From the NCBI RefSeq assembly GCF_900110895.1, contig NZ_FOIQ01000001.1, positions 248,001-312,000 of the forward strand: a DNA stretch of 64,000 nt. Reading direction: 5' to 3'. This DNA comes from Prevotella aff. ruminicola Tc2-24 (lineage in GTDB: Bacteria; Bacteroidota; Bacteroidia; Bacteroidales; Bacteroidaceae). Below, in pieces: positions 61,769 to 64,000 of the stretch. The first letter of the stretch is position 1, and the number at the start of each line of letters is the position of its first letter. Position numbers and translations under genes: made by a program. Under the pieces are notes generated by a model, which searched no databases, was not told the DNA's origin, and saw only the letters and a list, made by a program, of their open reading frames with translations.

Positions 61769-63750
61769 GAGATATTCACGACCTTGGCTTCATCAAGCTG
61801 TTCATAGATCGAATTGTTCGACTTATATTCTGGAACAATCTCTTTCATCTTCTTGACCGTTGCCATATTGTCGTATTGCTCCGCAATAGCGATCAACTCG
61901 TCGACCTCACGTCGTACCTCGGCATAGTCACGCTCACGCACCTCAGCGATACGGATCTTCTCGTGGAATGTTGGTTTCGTGTTTTCCATATCATCGAGCA
62001 CCTCCTCGTACAGCTTTTCACCTGGGCGAAGACCCGTATATTCGATTTTTACGTTCTTGGCACCCGACAATCGAATCATACGCTGTGCAAGATCGGCGAT
62101 GCGTACCGGTTTACCCATGTCAAACACGAAAATTTCTCCGCCACAACCCTTCGTGCCAGCCTCAAGCACTAGTTTACAGGCCTCAGGAATGAGCATGAAG
62201 AAACGGATGATATCTTTATGTGTCACAGTCACCGGTCCACCGTTACGTATCTGTTCACGGAACAAAGGGATAACCGAGCCGTTGGAACCCAACACATTAC
62301 CGAAACGTGTGGTGACGAACTGCGTCACGGGATGTTCCACACCTGCGGTCACCTTAGGTAGTCCATTCAAGCCAAAACGACTCATTTTGATAGCACGATC
62401 CAGACTCTGCACGTATATCTCACAGATACGCTTCGAACAACCCATCACGTTCGTCGGGTTTACAGCTTTGTCTGTAGACACCATCACAAATTTCTTCACT
62501 CCATATTTCACGCTCAGGTCGGCAATCACCTTCGTGCCATAGATGTTGTTATGCACGGCCTCACTGGGGTTGTCCTCCATCATCGGTACATGCTTATACG
62601 CTGCGGCATGGAATACGTAGTCGGGTCTGAACTCATCGAAGATCTTCTCCATCCTGGACTGGTTGCAGATGGATGTTACCACCGTCTCCGCATCGATGTC
62701 AGGAAAATCCTTGGACATCATCAGTCGGATATCATGTTCCGGCGTCTCCGCCTGGTCAACTAACAGCATGGCAGCAGGATTGAACAGAGCCACCTGTCTG
62801 ACCATCTCCGAGCCAATGCTTCCTGCCGAACCCGTGATCAGTACACGTCGCCCTTTCAGCAGTTCGCCAACCGACTTCATGTCGACGTTGATCTCTGCAC
62901 GTGGCAGCAGATCCTCCACACTCACCTCGGTCATCTGGAATACCGCCTTCTCGTTCTCGTCGCCGGTCCATTCCTGTGCCGTGGTAGCCATGTATATCTT
63001 CACACCCGCACTGATCAGCATATCTTGTAGTCCCTGCTGGTTACGGAAATCTTGCGCCCGAACCGGTGAGACGATGATTCCCTCAATACCTTCTTTACGG
63101 ATGATACTCATCAGGTTATCATCAAGCGTGTAAACCTTCTCACCCATCAATTGGTTGTGTCTCAGACTTGGGTTGTGTGTGATGAAACCTTTCACTATAA
63201 ACCGTACTGGATGCTGGTCGCGGATATTCTTCGCCAATCCGACACCACCAGACATGGCTCCATAAATCAGTACGCGCTTACCGCGCTTTGACGAGGCAAT
63301 CACATCGAACATCGTTTTCACCAAGATACGAATAGCCCACATCAAAAGGGTGGCTATTATGAACATCGTAACTAAGTGGCGCGAGTGAAGCGGTATAAGC
63401 AGCGACGTTGTTATATTTACCTCTAATAAGATATAGTGAACTAATAACGACAGACCCAGCGATAAGATGTTCGCATATGCCACACGTCTGAGGTCAACAA
63501 AAGAAGTAAATCGGATGACACCCGTATAGGTATGGAAAAGTCTAACACCAAAAACACTCAGCATTAGATATATCATCAAGGTCGCAATCAGCGGCCAGAA
63601 ATGACGACTGACACACTCTCCACTCTCAAAAATCCAAAAGGCAGCGATGCCAGATACCAGTAGAGTCAGACCGTCAATAATAAATATACACCAATATGGC
63701 AGCGCATTACGGCTGAAATACCAGTTAAACAGTTTATAGAATAACCCCAT
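61765..63750 (-). CDS. CapD/FlaA1-like membrane nucleotide-sugar epimerase/dehydratase
   Basis: 661 residues. Four to five N-terminal transmembrane helices (about 15-165) are followed by a first Rossmann-like region (KRVLIYGAMSGGVGLA) and the catalytic SDR domain with GSAGSIGSEMVRQ, HAAAYKHVPMMEDNP and STDKAVNPTNVMGCSKR. The last is the Ser/Met(Tyr)/Lys region in which Met replaces the usual catalytic Tyr, as in WbpM/PglF-type 4,6-dehydratases. These enzymes turn UDP-GlcNAc into a 4-keto-6-deoxy sugar for surface glycans. First gene of a two-gene unit with the epimerase; promoter at 63804-63834. Confidence 0.93.
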   Translation of the reverse strand: MGLFYKLFNWYFSRNALPYWCIFIIDGLTLLVSGIAAFWIFESGECVSRHFWPLIATLMIYLMLSVFGVRLFHTYTGVIRFTSFVDLRRVAYANILSLGLSLLVHYILLEVNITTSLLIPLHSRHLVTMFIIATLLMWAIRILVKTMFDVIASSKRGKRVLIYGAMSGGVGLAKNIRDQHPVRFIVKGFITHNPSLRHNQLMGEKVYTLDDNLMSIIRKEGIEGIIVSPVRAQDFRNQQGLQDMLISAGVKIYMATTAQEWTGDENEKAVFQMTEVSVEDLLPRAEINVDMKSVGELLKGRRVLITGSAGSIGSEMVRQVALFNPAAMLLVDQAETPEHDIRLMMSKDFPDIDAETVVTSICNQSRMEKIFDEFRPDYVFHAAAYKHVPMMEDNPSEAVHNNIYGTKVIADLSVKYGVKKFVMVSTDKAVNPTNVMGCSKRICEIYVQSLDRAIKMSRFGLNGLPKVTAGVEHPVTQFVTTRFGNVLGSNGSVIPLFREQIRNGGPVTVTHKDIIRFFMLIPEACKLVLEAGTKGCGGEIFVFDMGKPVRIADLAQRMIRLSGAKNVKIEYTGLRPGEKLYEEVLDDMENTKPTFHEKIRIAEVRERDYAEVRREVDELIAIAEQYDNMATVKKMKEIVPEYKSNNSIYEQLDEAKVVNIS

Positions 63751-63803
63751 AGTTTGTTTCTGTTTTCAGGTACATGAACACACGTTAGTTCATTTTTCGG
63801 GAG

Positions 63804-63834
63804 CAAAGATAGGGTAAATCATGTAAATTTCCAA
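63804..63834 (-). promoter_or_regulatory. Promoter of the CapD-like/epimerase operon
   Basis: On the minus strand TTG (63832-63834), 20 bases, TATCTTTG (63804-63811). The leader of about 50 bases contains a small inverted repeat ATGAAC-N8-GTTCAT (63774-63793). I see nothing recognisable in 63835-64000. Confidence 0.75.
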
Positions 63835-64000
63835 ATTATTTCACGTCTTTTTGCAATCAGTCAAAGGTATCCTCTATGAAATTACATATTTTTTGATGGG
63901 TTTTTGAAATGTCAGCGTTTTTTTACTTTGGCTTTGTTGTTACTATGCACTCGGAAATGAAAAGAAAACAATTTTTTCTTTTGCATTTCTCTGGCATTTT

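Noticed and set aside
60707..63750. Capsular polysaccharide locus at the right end
   Set aside because: Only two nucleotide-sugar enzymes are present; no UpxY/UpxZ-type regulators, glycosyltransferases, flippase or invertible promoter are seen.

Overview
The window is chromosomal DNA from a member of the Bacteroidota, most like a Prevotella/Prevotellaceae genome. The signs are SusC/SusD pairs, a lipoprotein-type TamA homologue (TamL-like), DUF3127 and DUF4835 proteins, a long PPi-dependent phosphofructokinase, an Rnf operon led by an RseC-like protein, starts with little or no Shine-Dalgarno, and promoters of the Bacteroidota type (TTG, 19-20 bp, TAnnTTTG) before most transcription units. I see no insertion sequence, prophage, integron or CRISPR array. 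Most genes are conserved core genes in tight operons.

Layout. 1-7,920 (minus strand) is an accessory envelope-uptake cluster: an operon of a TonB-dependent receptor and a secreted heavy-metal-associated (HMA) protein, then a SusC/SusD pair, then a second SusC cut by the left edge. Each of the three units has its own promoter, and two carry the same perfect inverted repeat (ATACCA-N6-TGGTAT) at identical spacing; the third carries a degenerate copy. 8,094-8,167 is tRNA-Arg(UCU). 8,283-14,414 (minus) is a five-gene operon: small orphan, PlsC-like acyltransferase, amidase/golvesin/FnIII protein, orphan, YgiQ radical SAM protein. 14,633-17,276 (plus) holds pfp and a membrane-anchored GH25 lysozyme. 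17,300-20,372 holds a SpoU methyltransferase divergent from tamL.

20,467-27,798 (plus) is a seven-gene run: MBL hydrolase, DMP19 protein, smpB, metH, HAD phosphatase, GH10-like hydrolase, lipoprotein. 28,407-33,991 is rseC-rnfBCDGEA, a membrane ferredoxin:NAD+ oxidoreductase. galE follows. 42,190-35,236 (minus) is lon-tgt-lptF/G-DEAD helicase-ispE. Divergent from lon are a tRNA m6A methyltransferase and an omega-amidase-like protein. 44,033-44,428 is a DUF3127 protein. 44,596-50,979 (plus) is dnaN, exonuclease, DUF4835, recN and a degenerate protease with TPR repeats. 54,588-51,081 (minus) is rarA, a TRIC-type channel and dnaB. 54,789-56,290 has two orphan genes. 56,334-60,706 is hppA, a tandem PAP2 phosphatase and an M15 peptidase. 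63,750-60,707 (minus) is a CapD/FlaA1-like epimerase/dehydratase and a UDP-glucuronate-epimerase-like protein.

How the genes fit together: Rnf and membrane pyrophosphatase for ion-motive energy, with PPi-dependent glycolysis (pfp) drawing on the same PPi pool; replication and repair (dnaN, dnaB, recN, rarA, DEDDh exonuclease); and envelope building and remodelling (tamL, lptF/G, GH25, amidase, M15 peptidase, sugar-nucleotide enzymes). The best candidate for something undescribed is the left-end receptor cluster with its repeated operator, which ties a metal-type receptor/HMA operon to SusCD-type uptake genes.
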